Positions 23,701 to 33,562 of a DNA stretch of 64,000 bases are shown here, one piece after another; position 1 is the first letter of the stretch, and each line of letters starts with the position of its first letter. The notes under the pieces were generated by a model, which worked only from the letters and a program-made list of their open reading frames with translations, had not been told where the DNA came from and did no database searches. Source of the stretch: Clytia hemisphaerica (taxonomy: Eukaryota; Cnidaria; Hydrozoa; Leptothecata; Clytiidae); the NCBI GenBank assembly GCA_902728285.1, contig CACVBU010000821.1, positions 108,410-172,409 of the forward strand. The letters are read 5' to 3'. The position numbers and the translations under genes are program-made.

Positions 23701-25037
23701 TCTTTGCGATTGACAAGAATAAAATGACGATCTCATCGAAAGCAAATCCGACGAAATTCCTCGGAGGATTTCAAATGACCGACACGGACGTTCGACAGTT
23801 GAACAAATTTTACAACTGCCCATGTGCAGATCATATGTTCGGCTGTGAGTTTATTACAAGCATGTGTGGACTGTTAAGGACTCAGCAGTACTGTCAGAAA
23901 AGTTGTGGCTTTTGCAGAAACTCGCCGAACCCTCCGACAAGACCTTTACCGACTACTTTGACGATAACGACCATGCCTACAACTACAACGAACACCCCTA
24001 TGATAACAACGACCACTTCGACTACAAGAACAACCACCACTACTAAAACAACGACCACCTCAACCACAACAACAACAACCACTCCAACTACAACAACGAC
24101 TACCCCGACTACAACAACCACCACTAGAACAACCACCCCGTTCACAACAACAAGGACCACTCCAACTGCTACAACCCTGACCACCCCAATCACACCAACA
24201 ACTCTCCCTACTACCACAACGACTATCCCTACTACAACAACGACCACTCCAACGACATTAATGACCCCAAAAAGGTCATGTTTTGATGCCCTCAAATGTT
24301 GTCCGGAACTAGCAGCTCACGGTTTATGCAAGATCAGTAAATATATTCAAGATGCTTGTGAAAACTCTTGCCACGAGGAATGTATTTTAAAAACCACAAA
24401 AACGTCTACTATCCTTAAAACTACTACAATTACTACGCCGAAAACAGCAACGACCACCCCTTCTACAATAACGACCACCCCTTCTATAATAACGACCACC
24501 CCTACTACAACAACGACCACTCCAATCACAACAACGACCACCCCGACTACAACAACGACCACCCCGACTACAACAACGACCAACCCTTTCATAACAACGA
24601 TCATCCCTACTACAACAACGACCACCCCTACTACAACAACGACCACTCCAACTATAATAACGGCCACCCCTACGACAACAACGACCACCCCGACTACAAC
24701 AACGACCACTCCAACTATAATAACGGCCACCCCTACGACAACAACGACCACCCCGACTACAACAACAACCACCCCGACTACAACAACGACCACTCCAACT
24801 ATAATAACCGCCACCCCTACGACAACAACGACCACCCCGACTACAACAACGACCACTCCAACTACAACAACAAAGGCTTCTTGTGTGAACAAACATCCTA
24901 AATGTTGGCTTTGGTCCTACGTGAACACAGTATGTTTCCAATGGCAGGGTTGTTGTCACAATAGCCAATACGGTGCTTGGATGCGTGAAAATTGCGCTTG
25001 GGCTTGCGGTCTCTGTTCACCCTTTATCATTGGATAA
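20711..25037 (+). CDS. Secreted mucin-like astacin metalloprotease with three ShKT domains
   Basis: Exons: 20711-20750, 21356-21463, 21647-21811, 22184-22301, 22608-22783, 22922-23012, 23696-25037. All phases match, giving 679 residues. A signal peptide of about 13 residues is followed by a propeptide ending at RQRR (79-82), a furin-type site. The astacin domain carries zinc site HELFHALGFFH (172-182) and Met-turn MHY (229-231). ShKT 1 is at about 274-306, a Thr-rich linker about 310-425, ShKT 2 about 428-462, a second longer Thr-rich linker about 465-628, and a Trp-rich third ShKT-like domain about 629-675. The Thr-Pro blocks are likely O-glycosylated. Exons 4, 5 and 6 have exactly the same lengths (118, 176, 91) as in the minus-strand twin, which proves a duplication. 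The TAA at 25035 is followed by AATAAA at 25151. Confidence 0.92.
23936..24260. repeat. Coding minisatellite, Thr-rich block 1
   Basis: Degenerate tandem repeats built on ACAACAACGACCAC and similar codons (Thr and Thr-Pro), between ShKT domains 1 and 2 of the plus-strand astacin gene. Confidence 0.85.
24400..24870. repeat. Coding minisatellite, Thr-rich block 2 (about 24-bp unit)
   Basis: Tandem copies of a roughly 24-bp unit encoding TTTTTPT with variants carrying ATAATA (Ile-Ile) and ATAACGGCC. A longer superunit of about 72 bp is repeated near 24650, 24720 and 24800, which indicates recent unequal crossing-over or slippage. Confidence 0.9.
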
Positions 25038-26112
25038 AAGATAAGCCATACACGTAAATTATGTCACGCACTTGTTTTGAACAGTACGTTTGGTACAGTG
25101 AAATATATTTTAAGATGTTCAGTCGTGTACACAACCGTCTTTTTTATGAAAATAAAATGAGATTAATTATTTTAGGGACTTTAAAGGTTTTGTTTTTAAA
25201 TAAGAGTGTTATCGTTTACTCATCAATATTAATTTCCAAGCTTTTTCACATTGAATTGACACAGATGTGGAGCAAGAACATTTTTTGCTTAACTAAGCAT
25301 AATAAAACAATAGGGAGGACACTGTCCTGATATGAAATATGTGTCTGATATGAAACGGGGACATTTATGTAAAAATAAAACCTTTAAATAGTATCAGGAG
25401 AATTCTTTGTTTGTCTTATATGTATATCATTCTTATAAGAAAAAATAATTCTTTACAACGAATTTTGAATGTATCATTTTCTCAGGCATTATTAATTTCG
25501 TAGGCGTTTTTCACACAAACACCTTTTCCCATCTCTTTCCGCCTACGTCTTTTCCCATTTCTTATTAGCGATAATCCTTTTTATAAGCCATTTTTATGAC
25601 CTTTATCAATATACACTAGTTGACTTTCAAGCCTCCTATATAGCATTAAGAAGATCTATTCGATTTATCATGCAACGCAAGTAAAAGTTATTTTTCAGTC
25701 TTTTTGGGAAAATAATGAAAATTCAGTAATTATCAAAAATTTTCCCGTGTGTACTACTTGAATTGAACTTAAGTTAGATGTCGTTGCCAGTGGCATGGTT
25801 AATTGGAAGTTGTAAGCTAATTGACTCACTAATTATCGTGAATTTAGCACAATAATAATGAGAAACAAAAATGAAACAAAATGTCAAGCAAGAAAAAGAA
25901 ATAAATCAGATCAAAGTCAGTTGATGTGAACATGTTTCGTCACATGTATAAATTTTTGTAAAGGCTTTTTCTCACATGTTGATATTGGCTAGTGTGAGTT
26001 AAAATGGTAATATAATTTTCACGTCTACTACACTAAGTATCATTTTAATCAAAAACTCTTTCTTCGCTCTGCAGACTGGTTTGATTGAGATGCTCTGCTC
26101 GATGTTTGCAGC
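25038..26112. other. Intergenic between astacin and ADAM-type signal exon
   Basis: AT-rich. Holds the astacin 3' region and a family 2 repeat copy at about 25285-25400 (reverse orientation of 4885-4995). No supported gene. Confidence 0.5.
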
Positions 26113-27079
26113 ATGAATATTTTGTTACGGCCAACATTTATGTTTTGGTATGGCTTCACTATGTTGAGGATTGTAGGATCCTTACACCTCACTGGTGAGT
26201 TGATTAAACTTTTTTATTGCCATTCAGAGCTTATCTTTACCGTAGCACATATTTTTATAAGAACGTCCAGAAGTCTTCAAATGTTCTTAATTTTTCTAAT
26301 TTTAAGGCGAAAAGACTTTTTAGTGCTAAATATTTTTCACTATGTTTTTTGATTGTTTGTCTAATTTTCTAAAAAATCGGGTGTTTTAGTTTTCGCAAAT
26401 CCTTGATATTTTCTTAATATTTTTGTCTTCGAAGCTTTCTATTCTTATAAAGATTATTCTTATATATCAAGATAAACGTGTGGTTTGTGTTGTATCTTGA
26501 TTAAAACCTTCGGGACTTTAAGAGCTTTTCAAACGAAATTGTTCTTCTCGAACTGGAAGGAGAGAAGTTTTTATAGAGATGATCGTGAATATTAATTTAA
26601 GATTGATCTTTTGACGTGTACTTTTTTGGAAACGAGATTCCATCCGAAATATTCGTAATTTTTCTCAAAAATCTTTGAGAGCTGAAATAACGACCTTGTC
26701 TGTACCCAGTACTTTAATTCGGGAGCTCTCATTTTATTTTTACTTTGTGTATTTATATAGGACCAGCTTTTCAAAATGTTCATTTCAATCGACATGCAGG
26801 ACCATCCAATCAGAAGTCAATATCTGTAAGTGTTCTTTTGAACAAGTTATCTCATTTGAGCATAGCTATGAATTTCAGAAAATATCTGAATCAGAAATGA
26901 TCACAAGACGAACTAAAGATTGCCCAGCATTAACCATTTAAGTAGCGATTCCCTTACTTTTCACCTTTTCACATCACATCTTTGATTTTTTCGTTTTTCA
27001 GAATGACACCAGTCAACAGATTGTTATCAAAGCCTTTCCAGAACAAAGTGGATATTTTACCGAAAGAAACACTCGACGG
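26113..27079 (+). CDS. Probable signal-peptide and propeptide exons of the downstream ADAM gene
   Basis: Three linked exons: 26113-26194, 26761-26825, 27002-27079. All have good donors and acceptors and matching phases, giving 75 residues and ending at phase 0. The first exon encodes a hydrophobic leader (FWYGFTMLRIVGSLHLT), as expected for a secretory protein. The end in phase 0 matches the phase-0 start of the exon at 33563, so these exons can join the ADAM gene. The intervening intron would be 6.5 kb and would contain the whole coiled-coil gene. Without a transcript the link is inference; they could also be the start of a separate or broken secreted-protein gene. Confidence 0.45.
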
Positions 27080-27112
27080 GTATAAACATTATTTATTTTC
27101 AACAACTGAACT

Positions 27113-28125
27113 AAAGTCTGTCCAGATATAATTGGCAGTGGAAACAAGAATGCCTGTAACTTTTGATAGTCCAATATAATTATGGAAATTTTTTTTTGTT
27201 TGTTTTAGAGAATCAAAAGCGCTATATTTGAATGTATTTTTGGTTGAAAAATTCGCGATTTTAGCGGTTTAATTTGCGATTGTAAAAATTGAGCTTTTTT
27301 TCTACTTATGCTATAACATTCATTTTTACACCAGTGGTAGTTCAACCTTAGGTTAAGAAGTTTATTAAATTTCAAGGCAAACAGAAAAGTCCTTCGGAAG
27401 ATATGGGACCCGAAATACCCCTTGGTAGCACTTTTCTGTGAAATATCAAATCTCCAACTTATTACTAAAAACGGGGGCTATGTTATCTTTTTTGAACAGT
27501 GCAATTAAAAGTTGGAAAATGTTAAGTGTTGGTGCATTGTGTTATTGGTATCATTGATTATTTCGAAGCGAAGTAAAATCATACAGTATAATTGTTTTTA
27601 TTGAAAGGATAAGCATGAACTTATATTGCCTTTGTTATTTTTAAGTCATTAAAGAACTTTGCTAATTCCCAAAACACTAAACACAGTTTGGCTATGAGGT
27701 AATTAAAGAGATTGTAAAATGTGTTATGATCGAAAAACTGTTTCATCAATCATATCACTACCCCCGTTTTTAGTAATAAGTTGGATATTTGATATTTCAC
27801 AGAAAAGTGCTACCAAGGGGTATTTCGGGTCCCATATCTTCCGAAGGACTTTTCTGTTTACCTTGAAATTTAATAAACTTCTTAACCTAAGGTTGAACTA
27901 CCACTGGTGTAAAAATGAACGTTATAGCATAAGTAGAAAAGAAGCTCAATTTTTCCAATCGCGAATAAAACCGCTAAAAATCGCGAATTTTTCAACCAAA
28001 AATACATTCAAATATAGCGCTTTTGATTCTCTAAAACAAGCAAAAAAAATTTCCATAATTATATTTGACTATCAAAAGTTACAGGCATTCTTGTTTCCAC
28101 TGCCAATTATATCTGGATAGACTTT
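27113..28125. repeat. Long inverted repeat / foldback element (365-bp arms)
   Basis: Left arm 27113-27477 begins AAAGTCTGTCCAGATATAAT. Right arm 27761-28125 is its near-exact reverse complement, ending CTGGATAGACTTT. The spacer is about 283 bp. The arms differ by only a few bases. No transposase frame was seen. It resembles a foldback or long-TIR MITE and would form a long double-stranded RNA if transcribed. Confidence 0.85.
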
Positions 28126-29510
28126 ACTTGAACATTTTCTAAAATTTCTTATTAAGTAATTTTCACGGGAACTAAAATCGTTTTTGGGTGTTTATCGTGA
28201 AAACATGGAGGTATAAAGAAAAACAGGAGTTGAAAGTGTCGGTTATTGGTCGTTCAAGTCTTTTGATTTTTTTTATGAAATGTATCAAAAGAAATTGTAA
28301 GCTTGCCTGATGAAATAAGACTTTTTATTAGAACTCAAGTTTGCTCTGAACATTCTAACTATCAGTATTGAAGATTCTAGCCTTTTGATATACGAAAATT
28401 AAATAAAACTTCGTCCACGAAACAAGTTTATGTTCCATTTCGTTATCCGTTCAATTTTATTTTGAAAATATATTTTCTCAAGCCAGAAAATGAAAAGTTC
28501 TTTATAAGCACACACTCAACTTGTAGACATAAAGTCGCTGGAGAATTTTGGAGGAAAGTATCAAGCAATAGAGTTCACCTTAAAGAAAACATTGATCGAA
28601 AAATCTTATTATTTGACGAGGGATTGCCAAGTTTACAGGCCTTTTATTTTGTCCAAATATTTTATTACACTGATGTCAGAAACAATGAATCTCGTCTCAT
28701 ATAATTTCTAAAGCTTAAATGAGCCGATAAGATTTCAGCAATAGATAAAAGAGCTCATTAAAAATGCACGATATATGAGATTATGAGCATGCATACATCT
28801 AGGCTTCTGTTCATCCTCTAGCGAAAAAAGTTTCTTATAGGAAGTATAGGTCTGCGAATCAGGCTAGCATACATCGTAACTTTTTTAATCCTAGGGCGAG
28901 CTTGGTTACAATAGCATACTTCTCCTGTTTCTTTATACCTCCATGGTGAAAATTAGCTCCGCAAAATGCGCCAATTTAGTACCCTCGAACCGCGAAAATA
29001 AGTTCTGCGAAAATTAGTTCCCGTGAAAATTAGTTCCCTTAAGGTAGTTATTGTTAACCATTTGTTTCATTCAGGTGAAAGCATAAGTTTTTCCCGACAA
29101 AAGCAACGTAGGTAAAGAAAATTTAGATATAAAGTAGTTCAGCTCAGGTTTACGGAATTTGGCCTAACTGTGCACAACTTTTACACAGTGAATAGTTCTG
29201 GGAAGGTTAAGCGAAGACGGTTGTACGTTTACGGGTCGATAATTCTTATCTGCTGCTGGCTGGTTCCGCCGTTTAGGACTATAGTCTTGTGGACGCTCGT
29301 CACTGCGTAATCGTAATTATTAGATCCATGCGTCACTTTTTTACGTCAAACATGTCAAAAAAAAACTGACGTCAAATATAATTTTTTACTTAAATAAAGA
29401 AGTGAAATTTGCGAAGATTTTTATCTTTTTGAAATAGACTACTTTCAGTAAACACGTCGTCGTGGTTCTGAAAGATCTTTTGTGAATTTGTTGTCGAATA
29501 AGTTTGCAAA
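28126..29510. other. Non-coding stretch upstream of the coiled-coil gene
   Basis: AT-rich with a repeat-like patch at about 28957-29040 (AAAATTAGTTCCCGTGAAAA type words). From about 29200 it becomes less AT-rich and has a TGACGTCA-like word (CTGACGTCAAAT, about 29367), plausible promoter sequence for the gene starting at 29511. An open frame at 28462-28704 has no clear support. Confidence 0.4.
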
Positions 29511-32500
29511 ATGTTGAATATAAGTAAAATTATGAATACCGAAGAGGTATTTGATGTTCCCGATATCGGGGAAATCGGAATAAAAAATGCAACAGTCGGA
29601 AAACTCCGTCAAGAATGTCGAGATCTTTTCTTATCTGAGAAGTATGTCAGTTTTCAGTTGACTGAATGTCAACGAGAAAAAGACACATTGATCAGTGAGG
29701 TGGATCTGATGGAGAGATTGTTGAAAGAAAGACAAGACAAAAATGAAGAAGAACAAACAAGATTGATTGAACGATATGAAAGTCAATTCGAAAAACTTCG
29801 CGCTGAATGCCAACTACTAAAGAACCTTGTAGAACCTTTGGAAAAGCAAATCAATGAATTGACGCTTCGCGAAGGACAATTAATTAAACAAATTTCTGAT
29901 AAAGAGATTACCAGTGGGCAACAAAAGATGTTGTTGGAATCCACTTATAAAGAAATGGAGAAAATCAAAATCAAACTTGCAGGCACCGAACACGAGCTGA
30001 AAGAACAGAATCAAAAGTGTTTCAACCAGGAGCAAGAGATTTTCGATTTGTCTTCCAAAATCAAGATGGCTGCTCATCTTCAAGAGCAGCAAGCGGCACA
30101 AGCGTTGAGTGTTGCCAAATCCAAATTCGAAATGGATCTTCAAGAAATGAAATTATTATTGATTAACAAGGATGTTTTCATCAAAGAGAAAGAGGGAGAG
30201 CTGATCAAATTGCAAGCAGCAATGCAGGAGGAGAGCCGTAAGGTGATCCAAATGACTGAAGCTGTCAGCAAAAATGAAAAGCTCGATCTTGAGTATCAGA
30301 AGATGAAGCTCAAATACCGAGAAGTCAAACTGTCCGAGAAAGAAACATCTCAGAAATTGACGGACGTTAAAAACGAGAATAAGAAGTTATTGAAGAAGTA
30401 TGAAGATCTGAAAAACAAGAATGTTTCACTTTCGGCAGAAGATAAGGAAACATTGCGTTTGACCAGACGAGAGAATTTGGATTTGAAATCAAAACACGCC
30501 ATCCAGGAGCAGACACTTCGCCACCAGATTCAGAAGCTTAAAGAGGGAAATAAGAAGCTGGGAAAGAAAAACGTGAAGTTGGAACGCAAGTTGAGAGATT
30601 CTCGTATGAAGTTAACTTCTTCGGATGAAGAAAATGGAAAATATCGATCGCTGGAAAAAGAGATCAAGGTTAGAATGAATTTTTGTTCATCAATGTCGAT
30701 TTTTTGTGGAAACACTATGAACTGTCTGATCGGTGGTCTGTTATCTTTCTGTGTTGAGGCGATGTTGATGATATCATCTTCCCTGCATCCATTAGCCATT
30801 TCTTTCACACGTAAAAAAAATCTCAAACTGTTCTTTTCGAAGTATCCACCTTGTATGTATGTATGTAATAGTTTATTTCAAGTTGACGAACAGGTAGCAA
30901 CAAAGGCTAATAAAAGTCAACGCTACTTTACAATTTGTAAGGTGATTACAAAAGGCCGACACCGATTTTAAAAGCAGTTACTGCGATAAAAATGTTTTTA
31001 TCGCACTAACTGCTTTTAAGGTGGATACTTCGAAAAGAACAGTTTGAGATTTGATGAGAATCAAGAACTTTCCTTGCTAGGTGTCAGACTATAAACGTGT
31101 TGAAAGTATTACTTGTTAAATGCTAAATTTTGCCAAATATTGTATGAAGCTTATTATTTTTTCGCTTTTCAGAAATTGAGAGAAGAACGATCGGATTCTC
31201 AAAGTGAAATCGAAAATCTGCGCAAAGAGAAGAAACAAATGAAAAAGGAAATGAATGAAAAAGAACTCGAAACGGAAGAAGTTGTGAGATCCATGCAAAA
31301 GAGAATCGACCAACTCACCAAAGAGCTGGAAGAACAAAATGCCAATAATCGTTTCATCTCCACCACAGTAGAAACAAAGAAGAAAGCAAAAGATCCGGCA
31401 GCCGAAGAATATTCTTACGAAGATGACTTTGAAGAAGAATCAATCGCTTCGTCAGTTTGTGAAAGTGAAAAGGGAGAGCCATCTTTTGTGGAAGAAGTCG
31501 CTTCTATTTCTTCTCCTTCTGTTGCTACTAGCAACAAGTATGATGACGACACGTTCGAAGATGCTAGCTTTGCTGAAAGCGACAAATGTAAGTCGTCGAT
31601 GAAAGGCTTGATCTTTTTTTTTCCAGGAATTAATTGTTGATTTTTCAGTAGAAAGTAAATTGATTTTCGAAATTTTTGGACGATTCTAAACCTGACCAGG
31701 TAAATGATACAGGGATGTTTTAAAACCTTCGATGTATCAAAATGTGCGAGCTGCTAGTGTAGTTTTGCTCTACATTATTTTCTTCGTTTACACGCTTTTT
31801 TTATAAGAATATATTTTATAAGAATGTCCATGATAAAAATGGCCAAAAAATTAAGAATATGCCACGAATATCACCATCATGGAATTTGGCTACTCAAGCT
31901 AAGAATGCAATTGGGCTTTTCCAGAAATAGTTCGCCCCCCCCCCTGAGTTGAGGATATCAAAACATTTTTCTTTGATCTTTGATCTGAAAGAATGAGATT
32001 ATGCAAGAAAGAATAAACCTTTGTATCCCCAACATGTTAAATTAACGGGGGAGTTCACTAAATCAAAGTGGAAGCATTTCTGACGAACCTTAGTTTCTTT
32101 CCCCAAAGAATAAGTAGTTACACGCTTGTTTTATAAGAATACACTTTATAAGAATTTCCATGATGAAAATGGCCAAAAAATTAAGAATAACGCTAAGAAT
32201 ATCACCATCATGGAACTTTGCTACTCAAGCTAAGAATACCATTTTTAGAGCATTTCCAATTATAAATTGTAAATTACCCCAAGTAAGGCTCACTCCTTTC
32301 ATGAAAATACCATTTTATACTTGAGACGTATGTTCTAAATGTTAAATCTAGTCTGAATTTTAGGATCTTAACTTAAGAATGCTGTAAGAATACTTTAGGA
32401 CGATTTTCCCAAAAAGTTAAGAATATCCATGATGAAAAAACAAAAGCGTGTACATTAAGAACCCTTTATTTCTCAGTCTACACCATTTTGTAATTTTATT

Positions 32501-33266
32501 GCTTTAGTGCTGTTTTTTCATTTGTTGCTTTCTTTTCGTTTCAGTGGACGCTGACCAAGGTGAAATTTGTGAAGAATCCGTCGCTGAAATCGAATCCGAT
32601 GATGAGTCCCGAAAATCCGATGATGAATCCCGAAAATCCGATCTCTTTTTCGGGGATAAGAACAACAGCAAATTTGGAAACATTAGCTTTGGAGTTCCGC
32701 AAGTTTCAAATGTTGAGGAAGTGATTATCAAAACACCCGTTGCACAAACTAAAACACCCGTTGCTCGATTTGAAGCGCCTGTTGCGCGATTTGAATCTCC
32801 TGTTGTTGTTAATGAAATTGTCATCGAGGATGTTCCAACACTTAGAGCAGAGTCACCTCCAAATATGCTGGCAAAGACACCTTCTTCCTTGCTTTTCAAC
32901 CAAGTCTTGACTTCATCGAGTGATGCACCATCAAATGCTAGCAAAAAAAACAAATCCGGCAAATCCTCAAAAGCAAAACCAAAAACTTCTGACCAGATGA
33001 GCGCAGCCGATATCTTCGGTACTGAGAAACCGAAAAAATCTGCAAAGAAGAAAAGCTTTGTTGGTGAATCGATCTCAGCTGCCGATATCTTTGGATCTGC
33101 ACCCTCATTGAAGCCAAAGAAAGGCAAGAAAAACAAGAAAGTTACCAAGAAGAGCAACAATCTCTCTGCTACTGATATCTTTGGCGCTCCACCATCAGCC
33201 AAATTGAACAGGAAACAAAGCAAAGAAATGAACCGAGATATCCATTCTATTCTCGGAGACCTGTAA
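29511..33266 (+). CDS. Coiled-coil protein with three SxADIFG motifs (unrecognised family)
   Basis: Exons: 29511-30668, 31173-31587, 32545-33266. Phases match, giving 764 residues (the second ATG at 29532 is an alternative start). No signal peptide or membrane segment. Residues about 25-455 are Glu/Lys/Leu/Gln-rich heptad-type coiled coil. An acidic patch follows (EYSYEDDFEEES, then YDDDTFEDASF), a type often found in centrosomal and ciliary proteins. The last third is low-complexity: a DESRKSD duplication, four degenerate TPVAxxx units (IIKTPVAQTKTPVARFEAP), then Lys-rich linkers carrying SAADIFG at 677-683 and 702-708 and SATDIFG at 732-738. The protein ends HSILGDL. The function is unknown; the architecture suggests a scaffold that docks a partner through the repeated motif. 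It may be nested in an ADAM intron. Confidence 0.85.
30818..31052. repeat. Foldback element with 35-bp inverted ends and inner hairpin
   Basis: Inverted ends at 30818-30852 and 31018-31052 share CTCAAACTGTTCTTTTCGAA and continue through GTATCCACCTT. Inside, just before the right end, is a second hairpin at about 30970-31017 (AAAAGCAGTTA...TAACTGCTTTT). It lies in intron 1 of the coiled-coil gene. Confidence 0.75.
31791..32450. mobile_element. CACG-ended MITE family A (composite copy)
   Basis: Begins CACGCTTTTTTTATAAGAAT and ends AAAAGCGTG, with TA on both sides (31789-31790 and 32451-32452). An internal second left end occurs at about 32121 (CACGCTTGTTTTATAAGAAT), with a duplicated interior (CCATGATGAAAATGGCCAAA). 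It is therefore a composite or internally duplicated copy. It lies in intron 2 of the coiled-coil gene. Confidence 0.65.
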
Positions 33267-33562
33267 GAGTAGCATCGAGAGAGATACACGAGCGAGTCCT
33301 AGTTTGCTGAGAGAGATCTTAATCTTGAAAAGTTGTTAGTTATAAGACTTTTGTAAATAATTGTTATAGCTCCGTCAAAATATAAAAAAATTCACCATCA
33401 TTAATATTTATGTTTTTTCAATTTTTTTTTTTTTTTGCCACATAATTTTTGACCGTTTCATAGGTAGGTCTAGCAAAAGCTGGAGTAAACTTTTACTTAA
33501 AAGTCTGGATGATTTCGGTGTATGAATGTTCTCTTTATTTAAATTTCGAGATTTCTATCCAG

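Noticed and set aside
23894-24892. Long minus-strand frames rich in Val/Gly or Cys/Arg/Gly
   Set aside because: They are antisense shadows of the Thr-rich minisatellite in the astacin gene.
28462-28704. Plus-strand open frame (contains FFISTHSTCRHKVAGEFW) that might be an ADAM propeptide exon
   Set aside because: The STC word recalls ADAM propeptides, but the acceptor is weak and the donor choice unclear, so it is not added to the model.
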